A stretch of DNA of 48,745 nucleotides from Bacteroidales bacterium UBA4116 (GCA_002381645.1 DFXE01000017.1:1-48745), one strand, 5' to 3'; positions 23,842-34,001 are shown, numbered from the stretch's first letter. Numbers and translations are program-made. The notes: generated by a model not told the origin, from the sequence alone.

Positions 23842-24882
23842 TTAATAAGGAAGTGCTACTTCTTTTAGCCATTCTTTTATAGCTTCGACTAACTGCAGGT
23901 TTTCAGCTGTTGTTTGAGTAGATAGCCTAAAGTACGATTCATCCAAACCATAAAAGTTTGACGCATCGCGGATTAAAATACCATAGTTATCTAAAAGATA
24001 CTTCTTTAATTCGGCAGCCGTTCCATTTTTTAATCTTACAAGGAAAAAGGTGGTCGAAGTGGGTACAATCTCCAATCCGTCCAGTTTATTGAGCTGATAG
24101 ATCAATTCCGCCGTTTCGCGTTGCCATTTGCGTATGGGTAAGGTAAATTGGGCCGGATGAATCAAAATATATTTACTTGCCTCGATAGCCAGGGCATTAA
24201 CCGACCAGGGAATCAGATATTTATTTATCTCTTTGGTAATAGAGGGCGAAGCCATAATATACCCTATACGTAAACCGGGAATATTATACGCTTTAGATAT
24301 CGAATGTATCAATATCAGGTTTTTATTCGCTTTCAAATCCGACGACTTAAGCATATCTTCAGTCGTAAAAGCAACATACGCCTGATCGATCACAAAAGTT
24401 GTTTGCCGGTTAGCAGCTATCAATTTCAATAATTCAGTACGGTGTATTAGCTTTCCATCAGGATTGTTTGGATTACATATCCAGCAGAAATCCTGTCCTT
24501 CCAACGACAGTTCTGATAAGTCTTCCGAATTAGGGAAATAGGTGATTACATGATCGTGTAAACGGCAGGCATCTTCATATTCAGAAAATGAGGGTACAAA
24601 AATGGTGGACTTTGCTCCCCTCCACGTCTGAGCAAGCAAATAAAAAGCCGTAACCGAACCATTGGTTACAACCACATTTTCTTCCTTTATTTCAAACCGG
24701 CGGGCCAGCAAACGCTTTAATCCGGAGGCATCAGGGTCAGGGTAACGGGTGATTTTCTCGAACTGTGTATTTAAATGTTCAATAAGTTTATCCAGATTTG
24801 CTCCATGCCAAACATTAGAACTGAAATTTATTTTCACATCCTGTTGTAAACTGTAAAAATCGTCACCGTGTCCGAATAACAT
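23842..24882 (-). CDS. PLP-dependent aminotransferase, CobD-like
   Basis: A 346-residue fold-type I enzyme. FGHGDDFYSLQQDVKINFSSN resembles the N-terminus of CobD (threonine-phosphate decarboxylase). The cofactor lysine is K197 in HSISKAYNIPGLRIGY, NPNNPDG is at 138-143, and the C-terminal arginine is in YFRLSTQ. CobD makes (R)-1-amino-2-propanol phosphate for cobalamin; HisC (histidinol phosphate aminotransferase) is the close alternative. No other cobalamin genes are near, so the function stays open. It follows the GH3/beta-lactamase gene by 48 bases. Confidence 0.7.
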   Translation of the reverse strand: MLFGHGDDFYSLQQDVKINFSSNVWHGANLDKLIEHLNTQFEKITRYPDPDASGLKRLLARRFEIKEENVVVTNGSVTAFYLLAQTWRGAKSTIFVPSFSEYEDACRLHDHVITYFPNSEDLSELSLEGQDFCWICNPNNPDGKLIHRTELLKLIAANRQTTFVIDQAYVAFTTEDMLKSSDLKANKNLILIHSISKAYNIPGLRIGYIMASPSITKEINKYLIPWSVNALAIEASKYILIHPAQFTLPIRKWQRETAELIYQLNKLDGLEIVPTSTTFFLVRLKNGTAAELKKYLLDNYGILIRDASNFYGLDESYFRLSTQTTAENLQLVEAIKEWLKEVALPY

Positions 24883-24930
24883 ACCTGTCGTTTTATATAA
24901 TGAATAATCAATAGTAAAGAAGGGGCAAAA

Positions 24931-27900
24931 TTACGAATCTTTTTGGCTTTTCCTATCAATAGCTTTATATATCGCATCCTGAATCCGCGTACGTATATCC
25001 AGCGAACTGAGTTTGTTATTCGCACGGGTAGGATTTACCCTGTTGCTAAGAAATATATAGACTAATTGATTATCCGGATCCACCCAAAAACAAGTCCCGG
25101 TATAGCCCGTATGCCCGTATACGCATGCAGGCGTTAATTGTCCGCATGGCGACTGTTTTGGATTACCTGCCGCCGGTTTGTCAAATCCCAGTCCCCTGCG
25201 CGACAGCGGACTTTTACTTTGGGTAAATAAGCGGCTTGTTTCGGTTGTCAAATAGCGTTCTCCACCATATTCTCCCTGATTAAGTAAAAGTTGCAGCACC
25301 TTAGCCAAATCATTTGCATTTGAAAATAATCCTGCATTTCCCGAAACACCGCCCTGAAATGCAGCTGCTTCATCGTGAACATATCCTCTTAATAACTGCC
25401 GGCGGATGAACTGGTCGTTTTCCGTCGGTACGATATGAAACGTGTCCATACTTCTCAACGGATTATAAGTAAGTTTCTTTGCTCCCAGCCGATCATAGAA
25501 TTCAGTCCGAAGTATCTTATCCAATGGTTGTTTCATTACATTTTCAACCATTTTCTGCAATATAATAAAATTAATACAACTATATGCATAACGTTTAGAT
25601 CCGAGTCGTGACTTCTTTATTTCGCTGATAATTGTATCTTTAAAGGAATCATGTATATAGAAATGCCGTCCTGCTTCCGTAGTAAATCCGTTCTTCAGGG
25701 TATCTGAAATCATATCGGGAAGAAAAGAGAAATCATTCCTTACATACGTTTTAGCATCGAACTTTACAGGATGAGTTGCCGTTTTTCCCGAACTATAGAG
25801 GCTTCCGGTATAGCTTTCTTTATCAATGGCATTCGTATAAAAAGAAATAGTAGGAACAATGCCGGATTGATGATATAACAAATCCTTGACCAATATATCC
25901 TTTTTGTCGGAATCTCTTAATTCGGTAAAATAATCGGATACCTTATTGTTAAGGGTAAACAATTTGTTTTCATATGCTTTCATTACCGCTAACAATGTGC
26001 CTGAAGCTTTTGATACGGACGCCAGGTCGTATACAGAATTTTCATTTACCTTTTGTTTGCTGTCGTAAGTAAAATTACCGAAAGATTTGTTGTAAATGAC
26101 AAATCCGTTTTGTGCTACCAACACCTGACAACCGGGAAACGCTTTTTCTTTTAACCCTTCAGCCACAATATCGTCAACTATGGCCAATCGTTTGTCATTG
26201 GCACCGACTTCTTCCGGCATGTGATATCCTAAACGTGTCTTTTCCGTAAAAACACCTGTCCCAGCAAAATACATATCCGGAATTGACACAGGCAGCTTCC
26301 CTTTTGCGGGAATACCGCCAAACACAACCTGAGCAGCATATTCCTGCGCTAACGGCGATCCTTCATATGCCATAATAATCGCTTTGGCTTTATCAAGTGA
26401 CTTTTTATAATCCTTAATAAAGTAAGGCTGGGTGAAAAAAGAGAATACAACTTCTTTCTTTGCAGCCAATTGCCGCAATGATTCACTTTCCGGTATTCTC
26501 ACCGTATGTACCCCGCAGATAACCACGTCGTATTTATTCAATTCATCAAATACTTTTTTTTGCTGTGCGGCTGTGGCATTTCTCCCGATACTAAAATACG
26601 CCACACTGTCGTACCTGTTCAGCATCTTCTGAAAATCATTCCCCTCGGAACTTCCCAGAGAAAGAACGGCAATCTTCTTTTTATCCAACTGCTTTAATGG
26701 TAAATAACCTGCTTCATTCTTCAACAAGGTTACACCTTCCGCGTTTAATTTCGCCGCAAGCCAGGAAGCATGTGATGAGTTGATACGAGCAGCAAGTCCT
26801 TTGGTTTGAACCGGTTTATAATTATTCAGACCCGCCAGATATTTATACCGTAATATTTTCAAACAGCGTGATTCAATATCTTTCAGGTCGAGCAAACCGT
26901 CTTCAATAGCTTGCTTAATCGCTCCGAAATCGGTTATCGGAGTAGCCGAAGCAACTAATATATCATTACCGGCCAGTAATGCCTGAACAGAAGGATTGTC
27001 TTTTTTATTGGTGGAAGCTCCCTTCATTGCCAATGCATCGGTAAACGTAAGGCCCTGAAAACCGAATTCCTTTTTAAGTAAACCCGTAACAATAGGGTTT
27101 GAGAATGATGCCGGTTTATCTTTTGATTTATCAAGGGCAGGGACATATAAATGCGATGTCATCATACCGGCAAACCCATCATAGATATAACGCTTGAAGG
27201 GAAGCAACTCAATACTATCCAACCGTTCCCTGTTATGATATATAACGGGTAGCGTATGATGTGAATCGTCCGATGTATCACCATGTCCCGGAAAATGTTT
27301 GGCTACGGAAATTATACCCGAACGCTCCAAACCTTTAGCATATGCAATCCCTTTATCAGCCACAGCATTGGGATTTTCGCCGAACGACCGGGTGCCGATT
27401 ACCGGATTATCCGTGTTACTGTTAACATCCAGCAAAGGGGCAAAATTGATATGAATACCCATTTCCCGGCATTGCCGTCCTACTTCTTCACCATACAATG
27501 TGATCAACGAATCGTTTTCTATGGCTCCCAACATCATATTACGCGGAAAACGGGTTGTTCCACTCAATCGCATAGATAACCCCCATTCGCCGTCAAGTGC
27601 AACAAACAAAGGTACTTTCGATGCTTTTTGCAGCCGGTTGGTTACTTCCGCCTGGGTTACCGGATCTCCTTTAGCAAACAATACACCGCCAATCTTAAGT
27701 TCATCGATGTATTTATTCAGTTTCTGCATATTGCGGTTATCCGATTTAGGATTAGCTATTACCATTACCAGTTGTCCGATCCGTTCGTCGAAACTCATCG
27801 AATCGAACACCGAATCTGCCCAATGGTTCATTTTATCTTTATCGGCCAACCTCAATAGCGTAGGTTCGGTCTGGCTTATTCCGGATAGTGTACAAAGACA

Positions 27901-27933
27901 GAAACAAACAAGAAAAAATATCTTTTTCATCAT
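24931..27933 (-). CDS. GH3 NagZ-like hydrolase fused to a class C beta-lactamase domain
   Basis: A protein of about 1000 residues with a signal peptide. Residues about 35-390 are a GH3 domain of NagZ type with the loop KHFPGHGDTSDDSHHTLP (near 213-230) and the nucleophile aspartate in TFTDALAMKG (near 300). A GH3 C-domain follows. Residues about 595-990 are a serine hydrolase domain with SxxK near residue 640 (LASVSKAS), YSCIN and GHTGYTG. Such fusions are known in Bacteroidetes and are taken to act on peptidoglycan fragments. ATG 27933 is used; the frame one codon earlier begins with GTG. Confidence 0.92.
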   Translation of the reverse strand: MMKKIFFLVCFCLCTLSGISQTEPTLLRLADKDKMNHWADSVFDSMSFDERIGQLVMVIANPKSDNRNMQKLNKYIDELKIGGVLFAKGDPVTQAEVTNRLQKASKVPLFVALDGEWGLSMRLSGTTRFPRNMMLGAIENDSLITLYGEEVGRQCREMGIHINFAPLLDVNSNTDNPVIGTRSFGENPNAVADKGIAYAKGLERSGIISVAKHFPGHGDTSDDSHHTLPVIYHNRERLDSIELLPFKRYIYDGFAGMMTSHLYVPALDKSKDKPASFSNPIVTGLLKKEFGFQGLTFTDALAMKGASTNKKDNPSVQALLAGNDILVASATPITDFGAIKQAIEDGLLDLKDIESRCLKILRYKYLAGLNNYKPVQTKGLAARINSSHASWLAAKLNAEGVTLLKNEAGYLPLKQLDKKKIAVLSLGSSEGNDFQKMLNRYDSVAYFSIGRNATAAQQKKVFDELNKYDVVICGVHTVRIPESESLRQLAAKKEVVFSFFTQPYFIKDYKKSLDKAKAIIMAYEGSPLAQEYAAQVVFGGIPAKGKLPVSIPDMYFAGTGVFTEKTRLGYHMPEEVGANDKRLAIVDDIVAEGLKEKAFPGCQVLVAQNGFVIYNKSFGNFTYDSKQKVNENSVYDLASVSKASGTLLAVMKAYENKLFTLNNKVSDYFTELRDSDKKDILVKDLLYHQSGIVPTISFYTNAIDKESYTGSLYSSGKTATHPVKFDAKTYVRNDFSFLPDMISDTLKNGFTTEAGRHFYIHDSFKDTIISEIKKSRLGSKRYAYSCINFIILQKMVENVMKQPLDKILRTEFYDRLGAKKLTYNPLRSMDTFHIVPTENDQFIRRQLLRGYVHDEAAAFQGGVSGNAGLFSNANDLAKVLQLLLNQGEYGGERYLTTETSRLFTQSKSPLSRRGLGFDKPAAGNPKQSPCGQLTPACVYGHTGYTGTCFWVDPDNQLVYIFLSNRVNPTRANNKLSSLDIRTRIQDAIYKAIDRKSQKDS

Positions 27934-28032
27934 CACTTACTCTAATTTTCATCAAAAATAATAAATTTACAGCGATTTAGATACTTTCAAACTTTACATT
28001 AATACTAATTCTATTTCTAATTTGAGAAAACT

Positions 28033-28806
28033 ATGCAGAGAAGAAAGTTTGTACAGGCAGCCGGGTTGTTGGCTACAGTTCCTTTTGCCAAAGGAATGGC
28101 TTCCGCAAATGAAGCAAAAGTAACCGGTGAAAAAGAAATTTATGAGTGGAGAATTTACTCCCTCACGGGTAAGGGAGACAAATTAGACAGTTTCTACCAA
28201 AATGTATTAATTCCGGCATATAACCGGCAGCATATTAAAGTTGGAGCATTTGTACCTTACACGGAAACAGAGAACGCGCAACGTTTATATCTTTTTGTTT
28301 ATCCGGATATAAATACCTATCAGAAAGTTAAAAGGGACATCTGGAAAGACAACGTATTTAAAAAAGCAGCTCAAAGCTTTTACGACCTGTCGGCTTCCAA
28401 TCCGGTTTATAAAGAATTTGAATCTTATCTATGCGAAGCATTCGATGCTATTCCACAACTTAAAATGCCGGATAAAAACAGGACGGTATTTGAGTTACGT
28501 CACTACTGGAGTCCCAATGAAGAGGCTAATCAACGGAAAGTAAAAATGTTTAATGTAGACGAAATGAAGGTCTTCGACAAGGTAGGCATTCATCCGGTAT
28601 GTTACGGGGAAGTATTGGCCGGCCCGCATATGCCTGCTCTCATGTATCTGACCTGGTATAAGGATAAACCTACCCATGATGAAGCATGGAAAGCTTTTGG
28701 AAGCCATCCCGACTGGCACCGTATAAAAGACCTTCCCGAATATGCCAATACAGCTACAAATAATACGAATAGAGTACTTTCTCCCCTATCCTATTCCCAG
28801 ATCTAA
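28033..28806 (+). CDS. NIPSNAP-family protein
   Basis: A 257-residue protein with an N-terminus QRRKFVQAAGLLATVPFAKG that resembles a Tat signal (the second arginine is present), so it is probably exported. Two ferredoxin-like halves follow: KEIYEWRIYSLTGKGDKLD and RTVFELRHYWSPNEEANQRK, which is the tandem pattern of NIPSNAP proteins. Their substrates are not well known. It stops one base before the CE15-like gene, so the two are an operon. Confidence 0.85.
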   Translation: MQRRKFVQAAGLLATVPFAKGMASANEAKVTGEKEIYEWRIYSLTGKGDKLDSFYQNVLIPAYNRQHIKVGAFVPYTETENAQRLYLFVYPDINTYQKVKRDIWKDNVFKKAAQSFYDLSASNPVYKEFESYLCEAFDAIPQLKMPDKNRTVFELRHYWSPNEEANQRKVKMFNVDEMKVFDKVGIHPVCYGEVLAGPHMPALMYLTWYKDKPTHDEAWKAFGSHPDWHRIKDLPEYANTATNNTNRVLSPLSYSQI

Positions 28807-28807
28807 T

Positions 28808-30022
28808 ATGAAACGACTATTAGTTGTTATATGCTGCCTTCCGCTGTTCTTACTGCATGCACAAGACGTTATTTACGATGAAAGTAAAGTACCGTCATAT
28901 ATTTTACCTCCTATCCTTACGACAAATAACGGAGAGGATATCCATACGATAAAGCAATGGGAGGAAATAAGACGGCCGGAGTTATTAAACGTTTTCGCCG
29001 GCGGGATGTTTGGATTTACACCTTCAGGAAATATCTCTGTCTCTTATGATGAGTTACATACCAATAACAAATCTTTCAACGGAAAGGCTACGTGTAAACA
29101 AATAAAGGTAACTTTCAGTAATGGCTTTATCAGGAGGGAAGCTATCATTTTGATGTACCTGCCTAATGAGGTGAAAGGAAAAGTTCCTGTATTTTTATCG
29201 TATAACTTCAATGGTAATCAAACGATTTCGGACGATCCGGAGATTATTCCTTCAACGAATGCTAACCGTGGAAACCAGAAATCACGCTGGCCTTTAGATA
29301 TGATCCTTTCCGCAGGCTATGGCGTGGTTACAGCCTGGTATGGAGACTTTTTCCCGGATGCCAGAAATAAACATTGCGAAAGCATTCTCCCGCTTTATGG
29401 GTTTTCTTCCATACACGATATAAAAGGGAATAGCTGGCAGGCTATCGGTGCCTGGTCGTGGGGGTTAAGCCATATCATGGATTACCTTGAGACCGATGAC
29501 AGGATTGACGAATCGAAAGTAATTTTAATGGGACACTCCCGGCAGGGGAAGGCTGCACTTTGGGCCGGAGCACAAGATACACGTTTTGCCGTAGTCATAT
29601 CCAATAATTCCGGATGCGGCGGGGCGGCATTGTCCAAACGCACATTCGGTGAAACGATTGTATCGGTAACAAATACGTTTCCACACTGGTTTTGCTACAA
29701 CCTTAACCATTATGCCAATAATGAGGAGGCGCTTACTTTCGACCAGCATCAATTACTTTCATTAATAGCTCCCCGACCTTTATATGTGGCCAGTGCCGAA
29801 GAGGATAAATGGGCCGATCCGAAAGGGGAATACCTTTCGGCTTATCACGCCGGAGAAGTTTACCAACTCTACGGTATGAAAGGATTGGAAACAGCCGCGA
29901 TGCCGGCAGTTAACCAACCGGTAATGAACCGGATCGGTTACCATATACGCACCGGTATACATGATGTAACCGATTTCGACTGGAAAAATTTTATTTCTTT
30001 TGTGGATAAGTGGTTGAGATAA
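28808..30022 (+). CDS. Glucuronoyl esterase-like (CE15) secreted hydrolase
   Basis: A 404-residue protein with a signal peptide (ending LLHAQ). The nucleophile motif GHSRQGKAALWAGA matches the GCSRxGKGA-type motif of CE15 esterases, which cleave ester bonds between lignin and glucuronoxylan. Other signatures are AWSWGLSHIMDYLE, PRPLYVASAEEDKWADP and a late histidine in GIHDVTDFDW. ATG 28808 is the true start; upstream in-frame sequence lies inside the NIPSNAP gene. Confidence 0.88.
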   Translation: MKRLLVVICCLPLFLLHAQDVIYDESKVPSYILPPILTTNNGEDIHTIKQWEEIRRPELLNVFAGGMFGFTPSGNISVSYDELHTNNKSFNGKATCKQIKVTFSNGFIRREAIILMYLPNEVKGKVPVFLSYNFNGNQTISDDPEIIPSTNANRGNQKSRWPLDMILSAGYGVVTAWYGDFFPDARNKHCESILPLYGFSSIHDIKGNSWQAIGAWSWGLSHIMDYLETDDRIDESKVILMGHSRQGKAALWAGAQDTRFAVVISNNSGCGGAALSKRTFGETIVSVTNTFPHWFCYNLNHYANNEEALTFDQHQLLSLIAPRPLYVASAEEDKWADPKGEYLSAYHAGEVYQLYGMKGLETAAMPAVNQPVMNRIGYHIRTGIHDVTDFDWKNFISFVDKWLR

Positions 30023-30066
30023 AGAAAATATTACCCGATCCGTTTGCGTATAAGTTAAATCTTTCG

Positions 30067-30160
30067 TTACTTTGCATCCGCTTTACGTAATCTCTGGCGG
30101 GAAGAGTTGCCCGTTAAATTGCGTTTCGTTAAATAACAACTAATAAAAAGCTATAAAACA
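30067..30160 (+). promoter_or_regulatory. Promoter and leader of rplS
   Basis: TTACTTTG (30067-30074) is close to the TAnnTTTG box. About 86 bases of leader follow, including GGCGGGAAGAGTTGCCCG, which can form a small hairpin. Ribosomal-protein leaders often bind their own product; that is only a possibility here. Confidence 0.4.
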
Positions 30161-30508
30161 ATGGATTTAATTAAGATTGCAGAAGAATCGTTTGCTACCA
30201 AAAAGGAACATCCTTCATTCAAAAGTGGTGATACGATCACTGTAGCTTACCGCATTAAAGAAGGTAACAAAGAACGTATCCAGCAATACAGGGGTGTTGT
30301 GATCCGTATTTCCGGACACGGGGATAAAAAACGTTTTACAGTTCGTAAGATGTCGGAAAATGTAGGAGTAGAAAGAATCTTCCCTATTGAATCTCCGTTT
30401 ATCGAAAGTATAACTGTCAATAAGGTAGGGAAAGTCCGCAGGGCAAAATTGTACTATCTGCGTGCACTTACCGGTAAGAAAGCGAGAATCAAAGAAAAGA
30501 GAGTATAA
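30161..30508 (+). CDS. rplS: 50S ribosomal protein L19
   Basis: A 115-residue protein of normal length. FKSGDTITVAYRIKEGNKER, QYRGVVIRISGHG and KVRRAKLYYLRALTGKKARI are the family's conserved stretches. L19 sits at the interface of the 30S and 50S subunits. It stands alone between a promoter and an intrinsic terminator. Confidence 0.98.
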   Translation: MDLIKIAEESFATKKEHPSFKSGDTITVAYRIKEGNKERIQQYRGVVIRISGHGDKKRFTVRKMSENVGVERIFPIESPFIESITVNKVGKVRRAKLYYLRALTGKKARIKEKRV

Positions 30509-30538
30509 ATATACTTCTCCGGTTCTATTGCCATACAG

Positions 30539-30568
30539 AAAGCCATCTCATAACCGGGTGGCTTTTTT
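30539..30568 (+). terminator. Terminator of rplS
   Basis: AAAGCCA (30539-30545) pairs with TGGCTTT (30559-30565), with a T-run to 30568. It is 30 bases after the rplS stop codon. Confidence 0.9.
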
Positions 30569-30602
30569 ATTAAAGTTTTAACTCTATTGAAATACAAAGA
30601 TT

Positions 30603-31046
30603 ATGTTGAAGACTATCCTGTCCATTTCGGGAAAACCCGGATTATTTAAACTTATTTCGCAGGGAAAGAATATGTTAATCGTTGAATCATTAGCCGATAA
30701 AAAAAGGATCCCTGCCTACGCGAAAGACAAAGTAATATCCTTAGGTGATATTGCCATTTATACCCAGGAAGAAGAAGTTCCATTATATGATGTGCTTACC
30801 AACGTTAAAAACAAAGAAAACGGAGGAAAAGTATCGCTAAACTTAACGGGTGTAAAGCCGGATGAACTTCGTGCTTACTTTGCGGAAATACTCCCCGACT
30901 TCGACCGCGAACGCGTTTATCCCAGCGATATTAAAAAATTGCTTTCGTGGTATAATCTATTAATTTCAGAAGGAATTACCGAATTTACTCCACAGGAAGA
31001 AACAAAAGAAGAGAAGAATACCGAAGAAGAAAAAGAGGAAAAATAA
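30603..31046 (+). CDS. DUF5606 protein
   Basis: A 147-residue protein with the DUF5606 opening LKTILSISGKPGLFKLISQG and the pieces NMLIVESLADKKRIPAY and KVISLGDIAIYT. The last ~20 residues are a Glu/Lys-rich tail. The family is almost confined to Bacteroidetes and has no known function. Possibly it makes a small beta-rich cytoplasmic domain. Confidence 0.85.
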   Translation: MLKTILSISGKPGLFKLISQGKNMLIVESLADKKRIPAYAKDKVISLGDIAIYTQEEEVPLYDVLTNVKNKENGGKVSLNLTGVKPDELRAYFAEILPDFDRERVYPSDIKKLLSWYNLLISEGITEFTPQEETKEEKNTEEEKEEK

Positions 31047-31128
31047 CGATCATTTAATTCTTTGCTTTCCGGTTATTAATGACTTTCCCTATACCGGTTA
31101 GTCCATCCAAAACGACATTTTTTTCTTT

Positions 31129-31206
31129 TCACCCGGGTGACTCACTCAGGTCACATCTGTGACCGAAGCGGGTCACACGTGTGATCCAACCGGGCCACAG
31201 CTGTGG
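31129..31206. repeat. Array of four palindromes at exact 22-bp spacing
   Basis: TCACCCGGGTGA (31129-31140), TCACATCTGTGA (31151-31162), TCACACGTGTGA (31173-31184) and CCACAGCTGTGG (31195-31206) start exactly 22 bp apart. Each is a 12-bp dyad of form YCAC-N4-GTGR with a different centre. Spacers are not conserved beyond CGGG or TCAGG before the last three. It lies in the 431-base gap between the converging DUF5606 and lon genes. A further hairpin at 31371-31398 (CTGAAGGTAA with TTACCTTTCAG) is the only other structure seen in the gap. Confidence 0.85.
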
Positions 31207-31477
31207 TCCGGTAAAATAATCACATTTAATCCATGATTTTCCCGTATACTTTTATCTAAAAAGTAGTACAAATGTCCATAATTTCCCTTAAGGATGTATT
31301 TTCTATTGTAAACCGTACATAGGAATATAGTACAAAGATTCCTGTGGTGGCAGATCGTCAATTTTCAAACGCTGAAGGTAAATAAAGATTACCTTTCAGC
31401 CCTAACGCCTGATAATTAATATTTTATATCAAACTGAAGGCTGAAGGGATAAATATAAATATCTGCTGTAGTATAGA

Positions 31478-33937
31478 TTAAAATAAAGGATTTTCCACTT
31501 TTTCCTTTAATATGGCTAATTCTACCACTTCACGGATATCCTCAACATAATGGAATGTTAATCCTTTCAGGTATTCTTCATTTATCTCATTTACGTCTTT
31601 CCTGTTTTCCTTGCAAAGTATAAGCTCTTTTATTCCGGCACGTTTTGCCGCCAGTATTTTTTCTTTAATACCACCTACCGGTAGCACTTTTCCACGCAGC
31701 GTTATCTCACCTGTCATAGCAATATTGCGCCTGACTTTTCGCTGGGTGAAAGCGGAAACCAAAGAAGTTACCATGGTTATTCCGGCACTTGGTCCATCTT
31801 TTGGAATGGCTCCTTCAGGTACATGCACATGGACATTCCAGTTTTCGAACATTTCTTCCGGAATATTAAACAAAGCCGCATGCGAATGAATATATTCAAG
31901 TGCCAACATGGCAGATTCTTTCATAACATCGCCCAAATTACCGGTAAGTGTCAGTTTACAGCCTTTTCCCCGGCTTAAACTCGATTCCACAAATAAAATA
32001 TCACCTCCTACGGCCGTCCAGGCCAATCCGGTCACAACACCCGCATATTCGTTTCCCTGATATTTATCGCGGGTATATTTCACAGCTCCTAAATATTCAT
32101 ACAGGTTTTCAGGATTAATAACAGTAGGTATAGGCTCGTCAGAAGCAAGTTTGCGTGCCAGCTTACGCATGATCTTAGCGATCGTTTTGTCCAGTTCGCG
32201 TACACCGCTTTCGCGCGTATAGGAACTTACCATATCCTGCAGGGCTTTCTTATGTATCTTTATTTTACCCTTTGGTATCCCATGGGCTTCCAATTGCTTA
32301 GGAACCAAATGCTTTGCTGCTATCTGCACCTTTTCTTCCATTATATATCCGCTTACTTCGATCAACTCCATGCGGTCGAGCAACGGTTGCGATATGGTAT
32401 TGAGGTTATTAGCCGTCGCAATGAACATCACTTTACTCAAATCATAATCAATATCCAGATAATTATCATGGAAAGCATTATTTTGTTCCGGATCGAGCAC
32501 TTCTAATAATGCGGATGCTGGATCGCCTTTAAAATCATTCGTCACCTTATCTATTTCATCCAGGATAAAGACAGGGTTTGAGGTTCCGGCCTTCATTATA
32601 TTCTGGATAATTCGTCCGGTCATCGCCCCGATATAGGTACGGCGGTGCCCCCTGATCTCTGCCTCATCGTGCAGCCCTCCCAACGAAACCCTGACATATT
32701 TGCGGTTCAGAGCTTCTGCTATGGATTTTCCTAAAGATGTTTTCCCTACTCCCGGAGGTCCGTAAAGGCAAATGATAGGCGACTTCATGTCTCCCTTCAA
32801 CTTCAACACCGCTAAATGTTCAATAATCCGTTCTTTTACCTTTTCCAGTCCGTAATGATCGCGGTCGAGGATACGCTGCGCATGTTTCAGGCTGAAATTA
32901 TCCTTACTGTATTCATTCCAGGGAAGATTTAAGATCGTCTGTACATACTGCGTCTGTATTGAGAAATCTGGTGATTGGGGATGTAATCGTTCGAGCTTGC
33001 GAAGTTCTTTTTCAAATGCTTCGGCCACAGCTTTGGACCATTTCTTCTTGGCCGCTTTTTCACGGTATTCCTTCAGCTCGATCTCATTGATATTGCCTCC
33101 TAATTCTTCCTGGATGGTTTTGATCTGCTGCTGTAAGAAATATTCCTTCTGTTGCTGGTTAATATCCTCATGCGTTTTCATCTGAATAGAGTTTTTCAAT
33201 TCTACCAGCTGATACTCGCGGTTAAGGATAAACAGTAACCGGTAAGCGCGGTCTTTCAAATCGCCTATTAAAAGTAATTCCTGCTTTTCTGCCGCACCGC
33301 TCGGTATATTACTACTGGAGAAATTCACCAGGTAAAGCACATTCTTATTATTCTTTATGGAAAATATCAGGTCGCGCGGCGGTTCTGTTATGGAACTAAG
33401 CATTTTTATCGTCAGATCCTTGATTGTAGAGATAAGCGCTTCAAATTCCTTATCGCTTTTCTTAGGCATTATATCCTCAAGCAAAGTAATATTGCCTTTC
33501 ATATAAGGTTCCGACTCTGTAAGTTCATTTAATTCAAACCTTTTTTTACCCTGAAGTATAACAGTAGTCGTGCCGTCGGGCATTTCCAAAACGCGTACAA
33601 CATCGGCTATAACACCGGTTGTATATAAATCGTCTAATCCGGGATCTTCAATATTTATTTCTTTCTGGCAAACAACGCCAATGAGTTTCTTTTTCTTTAC
33701 AGCTTCATTTATCAGGCGCATCGACTTCGGCCTTCCCACAATTACGGGCATAGCTACACCGGGGAAAAGAACCATGTTACGAAGCGGCAGGATCGGAACA
33801 GAGTTACCAATCTTATCCACACCTTCTGTAAAATCCTCATCCACATCACATTCCGTAAGGATAGGCATAACAATCCCTAAGTTGTCATCTAAGTCATCGT
33901 ACGATTCCTGGCTAAATAGTCTTGTTTTATTCTTCAT
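31478..33937 (-). CDS. lon: ATP-dependent protease Lon
   Basis: An 819-residue Lon. The N-terminal substrate domain (about 45-250, VPILPLRNMVLFPGVAMPVI) leads into a coiled coil, then the AAA+ module with Walker A at 392-399 (GPPGVGKT), Walker B FILDEIDK and a sensor arginine, and the protease domain with S717 (PKDGPSAG) and the lysine near 760 (GGIKEKILAAKRAG). It degrades misfolded and regulatory proteins. A TAACTTTG box lies upstream. Confidence 0.98.
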   Translation of the reverse strand: MKNKTRLFSQESYDDLDDNLGIVMPILTECDVDEDFTEGVDKIGNSVPILPLRNMVLFPGVAMPVIVGRPKSMRLINEAVKKKKLIGVVCQKEINIEDPGLDDLYTTGVIADVVRVLEMPDGTTTVILQGKKRFELNELTESEPYMKGNITLLEDIMPKKSDKEFEALISTIKDLTIKMLSSITEPPRDLIFSIKNNKNVLYLVNFSSSNIPSGAAEKQELLLIGDLKDRAYRLLFILNREYQLVELKNSIQMKTHEDINQQQKEYFLQQQIKTIQEELGGNINEIELKEYREKAAKKKWSKAVAEAFEKELRKLERLHPQSPDFSIQTQYVQTILNLPWNEYSKDNFSLKHAQRILDRDHYGLEKVKERIIEHLAVLKLKGDMKSPIICLYGPPGVGKTSLGKSIAEALNRKYVRVSLGGLHDEAEIRGHRRTYIGAMTGRIIQNIMKAGTSNPVFILDEIDKVTNDFKGDPASALLEVLDPEQNNAFHDNYLDIDYDLSKVMFIATANNLNTISQPLLDRMELIEVSGYIMEEKVQIAAKHLVPKQLEAHGIPKGKIKIHKKALQDMVSSYTRESGVRELDKTIAKIMRKLARKLASDEPIPTVINPENLYEYLGAVKYTRDKYQGNEYAGVVTGLAWTAVGGDILFVESSLSRGKGCKLTLTGNLGDVMKESAMLALEYIHSHAALFNIPEEMFENWNVHVHVPEGAIPKDGPSAGITMVTSLVSAFTQRKVRRNIAMTGEITLRGKVLPVGGIKEKILAAKRAGIKELILCKENRKDVNEINEEYLKGLTFHYVEDIREVVELAILKEKVENPLF

Positions 33938-33981
33938 ACTGTAGTTTTACATTGCATAATTGTATTAAGCAATAAACGTGC

Positions 33982-33989
33982 CAAAGTTA
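33982..33989 (-). promoter_or_regulatory. -7 promoter box of lon
   Basis: The minus strand reads TAACTTTG, a perfect TAnnTTTG box, 45 bases before the lon ATG at 33937. Confidence 0.6.
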
Positions 33990-34001
33990 GGAATTCTTTT
34001 T

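Noticed and set aside
31129..31206. CRISPR array
   Set aside because: The repeated unit is a 12-bp dyad with variable centre and 10-bp spacers; no cas genes are near and repeats are too short.
31173..31361. 62-residue minus-strand ORF
   Set aside because: It overlaps the palindrome array, has no recognisable protein features and no promoter.
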